The notes: generated by a model not told the origin, from the sequence alone. Positions 43,025 through 53,066 are shown, counted from the first letter of the stretch. The stretch is 64,000 nt of DNA from SAR202-VII-2 sp965263165 (GCA_965263165.1 OZ253584.1:1116001-1180000); one strand, 5' to 3'. Numbers and translations are program-made.

Positions 43025-44374
43025 CTAGTCGATGAACCGGGACAGCTTTTGCGGCACGTACTCCTCAGGCGCCTCGGTCACGAAGAGCTGCTGCTCGATT
43101 CCGTAGAGGCGGCAGGCGTTCTGGCCCATGAGCTTCCGTTGGACGTCGCGGGGCACGCTATGGCTGCTCAGGCGGTCCATGGTCTCCCAGGCGTCCATCG
43201 TGTCGTGGTGAGGCATGTCCGAAGCCCAGATACCCACGTCCTCGTAGATGTCCCAGGTGCGAAGGACGGGGTCCTCATCCGCCTCGAAGGAGATGAAGCA
43301 CTGCCGGGCGAATGTCTCCTCGGGGTCGCTGATCTTGAAGCCGATTTCGTCCAGATAGTAGCGGCTCAACTTCAGGAAGCCCTCCGCCTTCTCAAGGACC
43401 AGCGGCAGCCAGCCCGCGTTGGACTCCAGGATGGCGACCCGCAGGTTGGGGAACTTGTCCAGCCAGCCGCTGAGTAGCACGATGGTCAGCCAACTGCTGG
43501 CTTCGGCGATGAAACTCAGGGCCTCCAGGCTGGGGCTGGGCGACCCCATGGCGCTCATGATGTTGGGCACGAACTGGCCCGGGGAGTAGACGGCGGGAGC
43601 CTGAGCAAAGGGATGGGTCTCGTTCTCGCCTTGCCCGTTTATGTCGCGAACGCGCTTGGCCAGCTTCTCGTCCAGGGCGCCCGGGGCGATGAACGTGTGC
43701 ATGCACAGGGCGATTCCCAGATCTTCAAACTCGCGCCAGAGCGGGTCGAACTCCGGGTAGGTGGGGTACTTGTCGTTGCAAATGACAGGCCGCACAGCCG
43801 CCGCCTTGAAGCCCTTCCTGGCGACCCGCTTCAGCTCCTCCATAGCCACGCCCACGTCCTGCATGGGCAAGATGGCGCAGGGGAACAGACGTCTGGGGTT
43901 GGCGGCGCAGTAGTCGGTGACCCAATCGTTGTAGGCCCGGACGCTGATGGCGGCGGCCTCTGCGTTCCTCACCAGGCCGGACATGATCATGGGGGCGGAA
44001 GGAAAAACCATCACCTGGTCGATGCCGGTGGCGTCCATCTCGCGGAGGCGGGCGTGGGGATCCCGCTGGATGGCATTGCGGCCCAGCTTCTCATCCCAGT
44101 CGGGGTGAGCGGGGGAGATAAGTCCGATCTCCTCCTTGTCTATCGTGGGGTTCCAAACTTCCGCAGGGTACTGCCAGCTCAACGGGTTCAGGAACTGCGT
44201 CTGGCCGTTCAGGACGCGGATGCCGCGGTCGTTGTCGCTGTAGAGGTGCGTCTTGGCGAACTCCCGCTGGCCCCTGGGGATGTACTCGTCCCAGACCGCC
44301 GCGGGCTCGAAGATATGGCTGTCGCAGTCGAAGACGGGAAAGTCCTTGGTGCGGCCCTGGTTTTTGTAAGGCAT
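43025..44374 (-). CDS. ACMSD-type amidohydrolase
   Basis: 449 residues, amidohydrolase_2 family. The barrel opens FPVFDCDSHIFEPAAVWDEYI (metal site as DSH). The metal His follows in FEDLGIALCMHTFIAPG. LRVAILESNAGWLPLVLEKAE and the catalytic Asp in IWASDMPHHDTMDAWE complete the active site. It shares YNDWVTDYCAANPRRLFPCAILPMQDV with the gene at 44603, indicating paralogy. GGAGGAG precedes the ATG. The substrate is unknown; decarboxylation or hydrolysis of an aromatic or ring-cleavage acid is typical. Confidence 0.87.
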   Translation of the reverse strand: MPYKNQGRTKDFPVFDCDSHIFEPAAVWDEYIPRGQREFAKTHLYSDNDRGIRVLNGQTQFLNPLSWQYPAEVWNPTIDKEEIGLISPAHPDWDEKLGRNAIQRDPHARLREMDATGIDQVMVFPSAPMIMSGLVRNAEAAAISVRAYNDWVTDYCAANPRRLFPCAILPMQDVGVAMEELKRVARKGFKAAAVRPVICNDKYPTYPEFDPLWREFEDLGIALCMHTFIAPGALDEKLAKRVRDINGQGENETHPFAQAPAVYSPGQFVPNIMSAMGSPSPSLEALSFIAEASSWLTIVLLSGWLDKFPNLRVAILESNAGWLPLVLEKAEGFLKLSRYYLDEIGFKISDPEETFARQCFISFEADEDPVLRTWDIYEDVGIWASDMPHHDTMDAWETMDRLSSHSVPRDVQRKLMGQNACRLYGIEQQLFVTEAPEEYVPQKLSRFID

Positions 44375-44602
44375 AATGCTCCTCCTGATTCAACACTGGT
44401 GGGGGGCCCCGTTAGTCTGTGGGCCGGGGCGGCTCGTCTTTCTTCCAGGGTTGGATGACGGTGATTTGCCGTAGCTGAAGCCGCGCTCTCACCCGCTCCG
44501 CCGACAGAAGTTGCTCAAGAGGGGGTAGGGCTCCCACGGGGCCTCCGCGTATGCAGGTTTCCCCTTCCGTTGCGGACAGAGAATTGGCGGGTGAGGGTAT
44601 CC
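44375..44602. other. Gap between amidohydrolase genes
   Basis: No gene or clear regulatory structure seen. Confidence 0.4.
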
Positions 44603-45745
44603 CTACGCCCCCACAGGCTGGACGACGCCGTACATGCTAGCGCAGTTGTTCCAGAGGATCTTCATCTTGTCCTCGTCATTGATGGGGAGCTCGAGGAAAC
44701 GCTCCACGGCGACGGGGTACTTGGAGTCACCGTGGGGGTAGTCGGTCGAGAAGACCAGGTTGTCGTTGCCCATCCAGTCGATGACGTACTTCACCGGCTC
44801 CTCGTCCCCCTCCACGGAGGCGTAGCCCTGCTTCTTGAAGTATTCGGAAGGCGCCGCCGTCAGGTCCGGCGCCCACACGTCGCCCTGCTGTTCGTAGTGC
44901 TCATCCAGACGCCACATGAGAAAGGGGAGCCAGCTACAGTTCCCCTCCAGGAAGGCGACCCGCAGCGTTGGGAACTTGTGGAAGATGCCACCGCCCGCAA
45001 AGCTGGCGGTGGCCAGCATCTGTTCCACGGGATGACAGAAGGTGTGCCGCAGCATGAAGTTGGCCCCGAATTGCCATCCAACCTGGGGGAGCCCGGAGAA
45101 GATGGCCTCGTGGAAGCCCAGGGGAACGTTCAGCTCTTCGATGGCTGCCCAAAGGGGGTCGTAGTAGGGGTCGTGCCAGGGCCGGTTGTTCACCATGTTG
45201 GGGCGTAGGAAGATGGCCCGGAATCCCAACTCCTTCACCGAGCGCTTGGCCTCCTCCACCGCGTCGTTGATGTCGAAGACCGAGACCATGCCTGCGCCCA
45301 GGAGGCGCTTGGGGTCGGCCTGGCAGAAGTCGTAGAGCCAGTCGTTGTAGCCGCGGGCGACAGCGGCGGCCAGCGGGGAGTCCATGCCGGGCTCGCCCAA
45401 AGCGTGAAGGCCTCGGCTGGGGTAGATGACCGCCACGTCGATGCCCTCCACGTCCATCGCCTCGAGCTGGACATCGTTGGAGTAGCCGCGGGCGGCGTGG
45501 TCGCGGAAGCGGTCCTCAACGCTCTGAGCCTGAACGCCCACCGGCTTTGGCGCGTCCGTTGGCCGGATAGGGTCGCGTCCCCAGAGTCTGCCGTCTGGGT
45601 GAATGAGGTTCAGGTCGCCGGCGCTCTTGGCTGTGCCCTGGGGCGCCCGGTCCCTGAAGGAGGAATCGATGTATCGGTCCCAGAGGTCTACGGGCTCGAT
45701 GATATGCATGTCGCTGTCGATGACTTTGAAGCCGTTTTTAGCCAC
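44603..45745 (-). CDS. ACMSD-type amidohydrolase
   Basis: 380 residues from a GTG at 45745 with AGGAGG upstream; the frame to 45841 lacks support. It opens FKVIDSDMHIIEPVDLWDRYI (metal DxH). PLGFHEAIF carries the second metal His, LRVAFLEGNCSWLPFLMWRLDEHYE the third position, and NLVFSTDYPHGDSKYP the catalytic Asp. It resembles the enzymes at 10830 and 43025. A group of three such paralogs in one window is characteristic of lineages that degrade diverse organic acids. Confidence 0.88.
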   Translation of the reverse strand: MAKNGFKVIDSDMHIIEPVDLWDRYIDSSFRDRAPQGTAKSAGDLNLIHPDGRLWGRDPIRPTDAPKPVGVQAQSVEDRFRDHAARGYSNDVQLEAMDVEGIDVAVIYPSRGLHALGEPGMDSPLAAAVARGYNDWLYDFCQADPKRLLGAGMVSVFDINDAVEEAKRSVKELGFRAIFLRPNMVNNRPWHDPYYDPLWAAIEELNVPLGFHEAIFSGLPQVGWQFGANFMLRHTFCHPVEQMLATASFAGGGIFHKFPTLRVAFLEGNCSWLPFLMWRLDEHYEQQGDVWAPDLTAAPSEYFKKQGYASVEGDEEPVKYVIDWMGNDNLVFSTDYPHGDSKYPVAVERFLELPINDEDKMKILWNNCASMYGVVQPVGA

Positions 45746-46379
45746 GCCAATCCTCCTGCTCCCGGTCCGTACTTGCCGCCGCATAGCCCGGCGAAGCTGG
45801 TCTCCCTGTGGTCTTGGTTCTCTGAGGTATCCCAAACGCAAAACGCCGATGGTTTCGCAGATGCCGCCGCGTCCACTCGGCGGGGTGCCCCCAAGTCAAG
45901 GCGATGCTAAGGTGTGCCCTGCTCCTTGTCAAGAATGCTTCCAGGCTTGTTGACGAGAAGGGGAAGCCTGGCTATTCTGTGGCGAACCCAACGCGGCGCG
46001 AACGGGCGCAGTCCGCCGAAGTTCGTAGCAAGCACTATCGGTGATGGAGAGAAGCGACCGCTTAGCGCCTCATTCTACAACCCCGGGTGGCTCTTCCAAG
46101 AGCGGGCTGGGGCGCCGCTTCCTTGCGGGACATGGGGGATTGCCGAATTTCCCGCCTTCCTCTTTTGAGGTTGGCCAGGGCCGATGACTCAGACGCGAGT
46201 CGGCAGCGTGTTCGATGTTCGCGTGGCCCCCCGCTGCTCGCAGCGGCTTTGGCCGCAACCAGGGTGGCCCCCAACCACTCAGAAGGAAGTGGTTGAGCAA
46301 CTGGCGAGTGTAAGCGTTTGGAACGTGACGCCGGGCATTTGGAGCCGGAGCTACAGCATCCTTAGCCCAAGGGGGCACT
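45746..46379. other. Intergenic stretch upstream of tctC
   Basis: About 630 bases with no gene recognised on either strand. The tctC start (46380) has AAGGGGG upstream. Confidence 0.4.
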
Positions 46380-47630
46380 ATGAGCAATGGAATCGTTTCT
46401 CGAAAGCGGACGTTTCTCGCCAAGGCGGCAGTGATTGGCTTGGTCCTAGCGGCCCTACTGGCGGCCGCCTGTGGCTCTGATCCAACCAATACTCCAAGGC
46501 CGACCGATACTCCGAGGCCCGCCGACACCCCGGCCCCGCCAGCGCCAACTCCGATCCCTACGGCAACCCTAGCGCCGGGCGAGACACCACAACCCACGGC
46601 AACGCCGCGCCCCACAAGTGCGCCACAGCCGACGGCTACGGCAACGCCTCGGCCAACGCCGGCGCCCGTGCCCTTCTACGAGGGCAAGACGCTACGCCTT
46701 GTTGTGCCCTTCAACCCCGGCGGGTCATTCGACTTCACCGGCCGCGTCGTGGCCCGGCACATTTCCAAACACCTGGCTGGGAATCCACAGGTCATCGTCC
46801 AGAACATGCCGGGCGCCGGTGGAATCCGAGGCACCAGCTACGTGGCGCAGGAAGCCTCAGCAGATGGGCTCACCATGGTCGTTCACGACCGGGCGGGCTA
46901 CCTTCAAGCGTTTCTGGGAAGGGAACTTCCCTACGATTTCTTCTAGTTCCGACCAATTGGGTCGACCTCGGCCCAGCCAAGCCTCGTAGTTGTCCGCTCG
47001 GACCTGGGGATCAATTCCATTGAAGACCTCGTGAGCTATGACCGGCAGGTGGTCTACGCTGCTCCCGGAAGGTCCAATACGGCCTACTGGATCGCGCGCC
47101 TGGTCGAAATACTGTTCGGGGCCGAGTGGCGCTTCGTCACGCAATTCAATGGCGTTCCCGTCATCAACCTGGCGATGGACGCCATGGAAGTGGAGGCCAT
47201 GCAGCATGGCACCATCTCCATCCTTTCCCAAAAGCCTGAGTGGATTTCGGAGGGGTTCGTGACGGCCATTGTCCAGACAGGACGGCCAGGCCCCGACGGG
47301 CTGGTCAGAGACCCGTCGTTTCCCGACACCCCCACCTTCCACGAACTGCTGGGGGACGATGAGGAGGGCAAGAGGCTCGTGGAGTTCGTGCACACCGGAG
47401 ACCTGGGCGCCTGGCCTATATCCGTAGCGCCGGGCACGCCCCAGGAGCGCGTGGACGAGTTGAGGCAGGCCTTCATCGACACCACGAATGACCCCGAATA
47501 CATTGCCGAATTCAGCCGTAGCTATGGACAACCTGCGCCACTCACCGGCGAGCAGCTGGAGGCCCTTTACCAGGGTCTGAGGGAACCGTCGCCCAGCCTG
47601 CTGGCGAGGATTCAAGAGGTTCTCGAATAG
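46380..47630 (+). pseudogene. tctC: TctC-type substrate-binding lipoprotein with an in-frame TAG
   Basis: Tripartite tricarboxylate transporter binding protein, read 46380-47630 in one frame with a single TAG at 46944-46946. The N-terminus is a lipoprotein signal (LAALLAAACGSD), followed by a ~65-residue Pro/Thr linker (repeated TPRPT/PTAT) and then the TctC domain: LRLVVPFNPGGSFDFTGRVV, then VQNMPGAGGIRG and ELPYDFF*FRPIGSTSAQPSLVVV. The frame is unchanged beyond the stop and continues to ...LLARIQEVLE. The TAG replaces a codon (often Lys or Glu in relatives). It could be a recent null mutation, read-through or a sequencing error. Confidence 0.88.
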
Positions 47631-47825
47631 GACCGGTTCCTGATGAACCCGGCGCTGCCGTCCTGGGCGGCCAACCGTGGAGCTATAACCTCGGCAGGGG
47701 CATGGAGACGCGCCCCTGCCGAGGATTCAGGGAATAGAATCGATTGCCTCCCCGCCCTACCTGAGCCCTACCGCCTTTCCACGGCGAGGTGAGCGTCGTG
47801 AGCCCCAGCGAAGCGAGCGGTTACC

Positions 47826-49310
47826 GTGCTTGAAGCCTTTTCCGATGGGCTTCTGGCCTCCGTAGCCTGGCCTGCCATAGGATTCTTAATCATCGGCGTC
47901 CTCGTGGGCGCTGCTGTCGGGGCCATCCCGGGCCTTGGGGCCACGGTGGGGCTGGCCCTCTTTCTTCCCTTCACCTTCGGCATGTCGCCAGTGCAGGCTT
48001 TTGCCTTTCTCCTGGGTCTGTACGCCTCGCTGGCTACATTCGACACCATTCCCGCGGTGCTGATAAGCACTCCTGGGACTCCCAACGCCCAGGCTACGAT
48101 TCTGGACGGCTACCCCCTGGCAAGAAAGGGACAGGCGGCGCGCGCCATGAGCGCCGCCTTCACCGCCTCGATGATAGGCGGAGTCTTCGGCGCGTTCGTG
48201 TTGGCCCTCGCCATCCCCATTCTCCGGCCCTTGGTGCTGACCTTCAGGTCCCCGGAGTTGTTTGCCATGGGCCTTTTTGGGCTTGCCACGGTGAGCCTAT
48301 TGTCGGAAGGCTCCATGGTCCGCGGGTTCATGGCGGCGGTCTTTGGGATACTGCTTGCCACCGTGGGGCTTGGGCCGGACGCGGTCATTAGCCGTTTCGG
48401 CGCTGGGCATCTGTATCTCTATGACGGCATTGGGCTTGTGCCCTTGGTGGTCGGCGTGTTCGCTATTCCGGAAGTCATTGACCTAGCGGTGCGCCGCACC
48501 TCCATCGCCGAAGCCACTGCCATCGGCTCCGGGCGGTGGGAGGGCGTCAAAGATACCCTCAGACATTGGCCCTTGGTCATCAGGTGCAGTGTGATGGGTG
48601 TGCTGGTGGGCATCATGCCTGCCCTTGGCGGGAATATGTCGGCGTGGCTGGCCTATGGCCACGCGATGCAGAGCTCCAAGCATCCGGAAGAATTCGGCAA
48701 GGGGGCCATAGAGGGGGTCATCGGTCCGGAAAGCGCCAACAACGCAACGACGGGCGGGGCCTTGATCCCGACCATTGCCTTCGGCGTGCCGGGGTCGGCC
48801 CCGCTGGCCATCCTCCTGGGAGCGTTCTTGATCGTTGGCCTAACGCCCGGCCCAGCCATGCTGAAGGAGAACCTAGATGTCACCTTTAGCATGGTTTGGG
48901 CCGTGGTCTTTGCCAACCTCATTGCGGGTTCCCTGTGCCTGCTGCTCGCCAACCATCTGGGCAAGCTGACGTTCCTTCGCCCCCACATTATCATCGTGAC
49001 CATTCTCCTGTTCGTGTTCATTGGCTCCTTCGCCGTCAATGCCGATTTCCGCGACATTTTGGCGATGCTGGGATTTGGCGCTTTCGGATACCTCATGCGC
49101 CGGTATGGGTGGTCCCGCCCGGCTCTCACTCTGGGCATTGTCCTGGGTCCCATCCTCGAGGACAACGCGCTCCTGTCGACGCAAATCTGGGGCACGGCCT
49201 GGCTGTACAGACCCATTGTGCTGGCATTGTTCGTCATCACCGTCGCCAGCCTGTTCTACTTCCCGCGCATCGTCGGCCGGGCTATGCGGAGAGACAGGGC
49301 CGACGCATAG
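47826..49310 (+). CDS. tctA: TctA-type membrane subunit of tricarboxylate transporter
   Basis: 494 residues and about 11-12 hydrophobic segments. The signature GAAVGAIPGLGATVGLALFLPFTFGMSPVQAFAFLLG and YASLATFDTIPAVLISTPGTPNAQATILDGYPLARKGQAARA, with ALGGNMSAWLAYGHAMQSSKHPEEFGKG and GPESANNATTGGALIPTIAFGVPGS, are TctA hallmarks. The GTG start follows tctC by about 195 bases. No TctB gene is present in between, although TctB normally accompanies this transporter. Confidence 0.95.
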   Translation: MLEAFSDGLLASVAWPAIGFLIIGVLVGAAVGAIPGLGATVGLALFLPFTFGMSPVQAFAFLLGLYASLATFDTIPAVLISTPGTPNAQATILDGYPLARKGQAARAMSAAFTASMIGGVFGAFVLALAIPILRPLVLTFRSPELFAMGLFGLATVSLLSEGSMVRGFMAAVFGILLATVGLGPDAVISRFGAGHLYLYDGIGLVPLVVGVFAIPEVIDLAVRRTSIAEATAIGSGRWEGVKDTLRHWPLVIRCSVMGVLVGIMPALGGNMSAWLAYGHAMQSSKHPEEFGKGAIEGVIGPESANNATTGGALIPTIAFGVPGSAPLAILLGAFLIVGLTPGPAMLKENLDVTFSMVWAVVFANLIAGSLCLLLANHLGKLTFLRPHIIIVTILLFVFIGSFAVNADFRDILAMLGFGAFGYLMRRYGWSRPALTLGIVLGPILEDNALLSTQIWGTAWLYRPIVLALFVITVASLFYFPRIVGRAMRRDRADA

Positions 49311-49333
49311 GCTTGCTTGCCCCGCTACTCGAG

Positions 49334-49379
49334 GACAAAGAAAAGGCGCCTACTATCCAGCAGGCGCCTTTTCTTTGTC
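49334..49379. terminator. Bidirectional intrinsic terminator
   Basis: An 18-bp perfect stem (49334-49351 with 49362-49379), AAAAGGCGCC on one arm and GGCGCCTTTT on the other, 10-base loop, between the convergent tctA and ThDP-enzyme genes. Confidence 0.88.
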
Positions 49380-49393
49380 TGTGCCGATGAACG

Positions 49394-51178
49394 CTAGCGG
49401 TTCTGGGCGACCACGTCCACAACGGCGCAACGGCCCTCTTCCGCCACGACGCGGGCCGCGCGGGCAAGGGCCGGCCCCAGGTCTTCCGGCCGCTCGATGG
49501 GGCCTTCGCCGTGGACGCCGAGAGCGTTGGCCAGCGAGGCGTGGTCGACGTTCGGGTCTTCCAGCCGTATGCCGATGTGCTTGTTCTCCTCGGGCCTGCC
49601 CCTGACCCTGGCTATCATTCCCTGGTGGTACTCGTCGTTGTAGTAGGAGCGATTGTTGTTGATGATGTACAGGGCCGGAATGCGGTGGTGGGCGGCGGTC
49701 CAAAAGGCGCCGGGCGCCATCATGAGGTCGCCGTCACCCTGAAATTGAACGCATATCTTGCCCTCACCCTTGGTGGCGAGGGCGATGCCAAGGGCGCGGC
49801 CGATGCTGCCCCCAACGCCGCCGCCGCCGGGCGAGACCATGTACTGCTCCGGCTTCGATATGTCCCACAGCCGAGAGACCCATCCCCCGCGCACGGAGTC
49901 GGTGACCGTCCAGTCGTAGGAACGGACGGCCTCCCACGCCTGCTGCACGATGAACGGGACTGAGATGGGGCTCTGGCCGGCGGTCCTGCCGACCGCTTCA
50001 CTGGCGGCGTTCCGAATCTGGGCGTGGCGCTCCTGAAGGCTTGCAGCCCGCTGTCGGCGAGCCTCCACGCGGTCAGGGAGGTCATCCATCTTCTTCAGGC
50101 ACAGTTCCGCGAGCGCCGGCACTGCCAGCGAGCAGTCGGCGGAGATGGGCGCGTCGACGGGGTGGATCCTCCCGTAGTCCTGGACCCAGCTTCTCACGGT
50201 GAATTGACGCAGGGAGACGTCGATGATCTGGGCCGACTCAGGGATACTGGACGTGGCCTGCCGCGTAGCGCGGTCCAGGGTGGACAGGGCTTGCTGAAGG
50301 TCGTGGAGATCCAGCGCCAACACGACATCCGCATCACCAAGGATTTCAACCTCTGCGCCGGTGAGGTTGAGGGTGTGTGTGCTGGGGAAATTGAACAGTG
50401 TTCCCATATCCACAACGGGGGCAGGCAGTCTTTCCGCCAGAGTGACAAGGGCCGCCAGCGCCTCAGGGGAGCCCCCCTGGTTGTTGGCGAGTATCACAGG
50501 GCGCCGGGCGCCCGACAGGAGTTCGGCGGCGCGCTCCAATGCCGCAGGGTCGCCTTGGACGCGGCTATGGGCCGCGTAGCGAGCGACGTCCGGGATCGGC
50601 AGAGGCTGGGCCAGGGGCATCTCCTGAAGCGCGGCATCGAAGTTGATATAGACCGGACCACGAGGCTCCGTGGTGAGCACCTGCTGCGCTCGGAGCAAGG
50701 AGTCGATGAAGCCCTGGACGCTCGAGGGCTGGTCATCCCATTTGACGAAATCCCGTACGGCGTTGCCCTGGACCAGCGCCGTATGGATCCAGTCGATCCA
50801 GGGACGGCGTTGCTCCGTGGCCATGGGCCCGGTCCCTCCGAGAACCAGCACGGGCATGCGGTCTTCCCAGGCGTTGAAGATGCCCATTGAGGCGTGCAGC
50901 AGCCCCACGATGTTGTGTACAGCGGCAGCCATGGGTCTGCCCGTAGCCACTGCATAGCCATGGGCTATGGCGATGGCAATCTCTTCGTGCGTACACAGGA
51001 TGGCTTCGGGCGCGGTATTCCCGCCATAGTTGACTAGAGAGTCGTGGAGGCCCCGGAATGTCGCGCCGGGGTTCAGGGCGATGTATTCGTACTCGAGGGC
51101 CCGCAGCATATCCACGATGACGTCGGACCCGTACTCTGCCTTGCCGATGACGCCGGGGCTGTGCTTGGTGACTACCAT
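49394..51178 (-). CDS. ThDP-dependent decarboxylase/synthase-like enzyme
   Basis: 595 residues from the ATG at 51178 with AAGGAG upstream; an N-terminal extension to 51298 is rejected. Features: catalytic Glu in LCTHEEIAIAIAHGYAVATGRP, central domain, and QFQGDGDLMMAPGAFWTAAHHRIPALYIINNNRSYYNDEYHQG (Mg-ThDP GDG...N motif). It resembles acetolactate synthase or benzoylformate decarboxylase subfamilies but lacks an adjacent regulatory subunit. The upstream racemase-fold gene is 20 bases away. A decarboxylation of an aromatic or 2-oxo acid is likely. Confidence 0.87.
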   Translation of the reverse strand: MVVTKHSPGVIGKAEYGSDVIVDMLRALEYEYIALNPGATFRGLHDSLVNYGGNTAPEAILCTHEEIAIAIAHGYAVATGRPMAAAVHNIVGLLHASMGIFNAWEDRMPVLVLGGTGPMATEQRRPWIDWIHTALVQGNAVRDFVKWDDQPSSVQGFIDSLLRAQQVLTTEPRGPVYINFDAALQEMPLAQPLPIPDVARYAAHSRVQGDPAALERAAELLSGARRPVILANNQGGSPEALAALVTLAERLPAPVVDMGTLFNFPSTHTLNLTGAEVEILGDADVVLALDLHDLQQALSTLDRATRQATSSIPESAQIIDVSLRQFTVRSWVQDYGRIHPVDAPISADCSLAVPALAELCLKKMDDLPDRVEARRQRAASLQERHAQIRNAASEAVGRTAGQSPISVPFIVQQAWEAVRSYDWTVTDSVRGGWVSRLWDISKPEQYMVSPGGGGVGGSIGRALGIALATKGEGKICVQFQGDGDLMMAPGAFWTAAHHRIPALYIINNNRSYYNDEYHQGMIARVRGRPEENKHIGIRLEDPNVDHASLANALGVHGEGPIERPEDLGPALARAARVVAEEGRCAVVDVVAQNR

Positions 51179-51198
51179 TCCTGCTCCTTGGGGTCCTG

Positions 51199-51945
51199 CT
51201 ACTGGGCGCCGGCCGGGACACCGGCGCGCGGCAGGGTCAGCAACCGCCCGCAGCCGGTGATGGGGTCGTCTATGCCCGCGAGGGCCAGCGCCCGCCACAA
51301 CGTCGCTGAGTGGGAGGTGATGACCGGCTTGCCGATGGCCTCTTCCAGTGCCTGGGCGGCGGCCATGCCGTCGAAGTTCATGCAGCTAATGAACATACCG
51401 TCAGCTTGGTCATCCCAGGCTTCGAGGCTGAATCGATAGATCTCTTCAGGGGGCACCGCCGTGAACTCCTTGCCGGTGGTGAGCCCCATGCCCCGCATCG
51501 CCACGGCCTCAATACCAGCCTGGGCCATGTAGTCCCGTTCAGGGTCGTGGTGGCTGTCCACGTAGGGGCTTGTGACAACCACCCTGCGAATGCCCAGGTG
51601 TTGCATGGCCTCCACCACCGCCAGCATCGTTGACGTGGCCGGGATGCCCCAGTCTCGCTCGACTTCGCGGCAGAACTCCTGGTCCCCCTCGATACCGCGG
51701 ATTGCGCCGCTGACTGTACAGCAGTAGGCAAGGGCACTGACCCGCGCAGTGGACAACTCTTCGACGCCGCGCATGGCCTGCTTTTCCATCTCCAGCAGAT
51801 GCTCAATGCCGCCGCCCCGGTTCAACATTCGGGTGGCGTGGAACGTGACGCCGAGGGGCGCTGCCTGGCTGAAGCGAGGTTCCGTGATGAGTTGCCCGCT
51901 GTTGACAATCAGCCCGATCCTGGCTCGCCAGTTGAGCCCCTCCAT
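51199..51945 (-). CDS. Asp/Glu racemase-superfamily protein (maleate isomerase/arylmalonate decarboxylase-like)
   Basis: 248 residues. The two active-site cysteines are in SALAYCCTVSGAIRG and MFISCMNFDGMAAAQ, the arrangement of maleate isomerase and arylmalonate decarboxylase relatives. RVVVTSPYVDSHHDPERDYM and PVITSHSATLWRALALAGI also fit. It would isomerise, racemise or decarboxylate a small acid such as maleate or a malonate. It is directly upstream of the ThDP enzyme and probably co-transcribed. Confidence 0.87.
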   Translation of the reverse strand: MEGLNWRARIGLIVNSGQLITEPRFSQAAPLGVTFHATRMLNRGGGIEHLLEMEKQAMRGVEELSTARVSALAYCCTVSGAIRGIEGDQEFCREVERDWGIPATSTMLAVVEAMQHLGIRRVVVTSPYVDSHHDPERDYMAQAGIEAVAMRGMGLTTGKEFTAVPPEEIYRFSLEAWDDQADGMFISCMNFDGMAAAQALEEAIGKPVITSHSATLWRALALAGIDDPITGCGRLLTLPRAGVPAGAQ

Positions 51946-52124
51946 AACGCACCCCCTGGCTGACCGGCTCAGCCTGCATGCAAGCGTGGACGAGAGGCCA
52001 TCATACTAGGTTCGACGCCTGGGGCTGTCAATCGCCCTGGCGCTCGCCAACGTCTGACACAGCCCGGCTCGCCCCCTCGTTGCCCGGCGGCGAGCCAGCG
52101 CCCTGGGAGACGAGCGGGACATGC
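51946..52124. other. Intergenic stretch
   Basis: No feature seen; no intrinsic terminator was identified. Confidence 0.4.
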
Positions 52125-53066
52125 TCACCCGATCCGCTGCAGGTCCTCGGCGAAACGCTGAATACCGCTCGCGCCAAGACGCGTAGGCTCGTAGCCCAGG
52201 ACCCTGCGGGCCCTGCTGATGTCCAGCGGCTGGGGCCGATGCGGCGTGAAGGCCACCTCCGGCCCCGGCGTCACATCCACCTCGGCGTTGGGGAAGACCT
52301 TGCGCAGCATGGACGCCAGGCCATCGCTATCGGTGACGACGCCAGTGCCGATGTTGAACACGCGAACCTCGCTCAGGGGCCTCTCCAAGGCCAGAGCGAC
52401 GCCCTGGGCGAGGTCTCCCGCGTAGATGAGCTCGTTGCTGCCAAAGACATTGGAGTGGACGCGGACCGGGCCGCCTGCCAGTCCAGCATCGACCAGTTCG
52501 TGGACCACCTGGCCTATGACATCGCCGCCGGCATAGTGCCCCCGCCCGTAGATCTGAGCAAACCGCACCACGGCTGTCTCGAACCCGTAGTGGTTGCCCA
52601 GAGCGTGCAGCAGGCTTTCGCAGGCTACTTTGCTTGCCCGGTAGAGGACGTTGGTGAGGACGGGATAGTCCTCGTCCACCGGTGCCGTGGGACCTAGGGG
52701 CCAGTTGTAGACGCCATAAGTGCTGGCGAAGACCATGCGCTGTGCCCCGCTAAGCCGGACGGCCTCGGCTATGGCCATGAGGCCGCCGACGTTCACGTTC
52801 AGGCCGTTGTGCGGTGATGCGGACAGGCGGTCGCCGATGAGGTATGCGGAGTGAAACACGGCGTCGATCTGCCGATCTTGGAAGGTTTCAACCAGGAAGG
52901 GCAGGTCGGTCACATTCCCCCGCACCACGGCCACATCACCGGCCACGGCGCGTATGTAGTCCGCCTTTGGCGCGATGTCGTACAGGGTGACCTGATGCCC
53001 CCTGGCCGTGGCCTCGCGAGCCGTGTAGCACCCGGCCAATCCCGCTCCGGTAATCAGGATGTTCAT
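52125..53066 (-). CDS. NAD-dependent epimerase/dehydratase (extended SDR)
   Basis: 313 residues from the ATG at 53066 with AGGGGGAA upstream. GAGLAGCYTAREATARGHQVTLYD is the nucleotide fold (GxxGxxT). The catalytic pair is YRASKVACESLLHALG (Tyr-x3-Lys), with Ser in VFASTYGVYN. AQIYGRGHYAGGDVIGQV is the family's next block. It is distinct from the epimerase at 26710. It diverges from the D-aminoacylase-like gene with an 85-base spacer that must hold both promoters. Confidence 0.88.
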   Translation of the reverse strand: MNILITGAGLAGCYTAREATARGHQVTLYDIAPKADYIRAVAGDVAVVRGNVTDLPFLVETFQDRQIDAVFHSAYLIGDRLSASPHNGLNVNVGGLMAIAEAVRLSGAQRMVFASTYGVYNWPLGPTAPVDEDYPVLTNVLYRASKVACESLLHALGNHYGFETAVVRFAQIYGRGHYAGGDVIGQVVHELVDAGLAGGPVRVHSNVFGSNELIYAGDLAQGVALALERPLSEVRVFNIGTGVVTDSDGLASMLRKVFPNAEVDVTPGPEVAFTPHRPQPLDISRARRVLGYEPTRLGASGIQRFAEDLQRIG

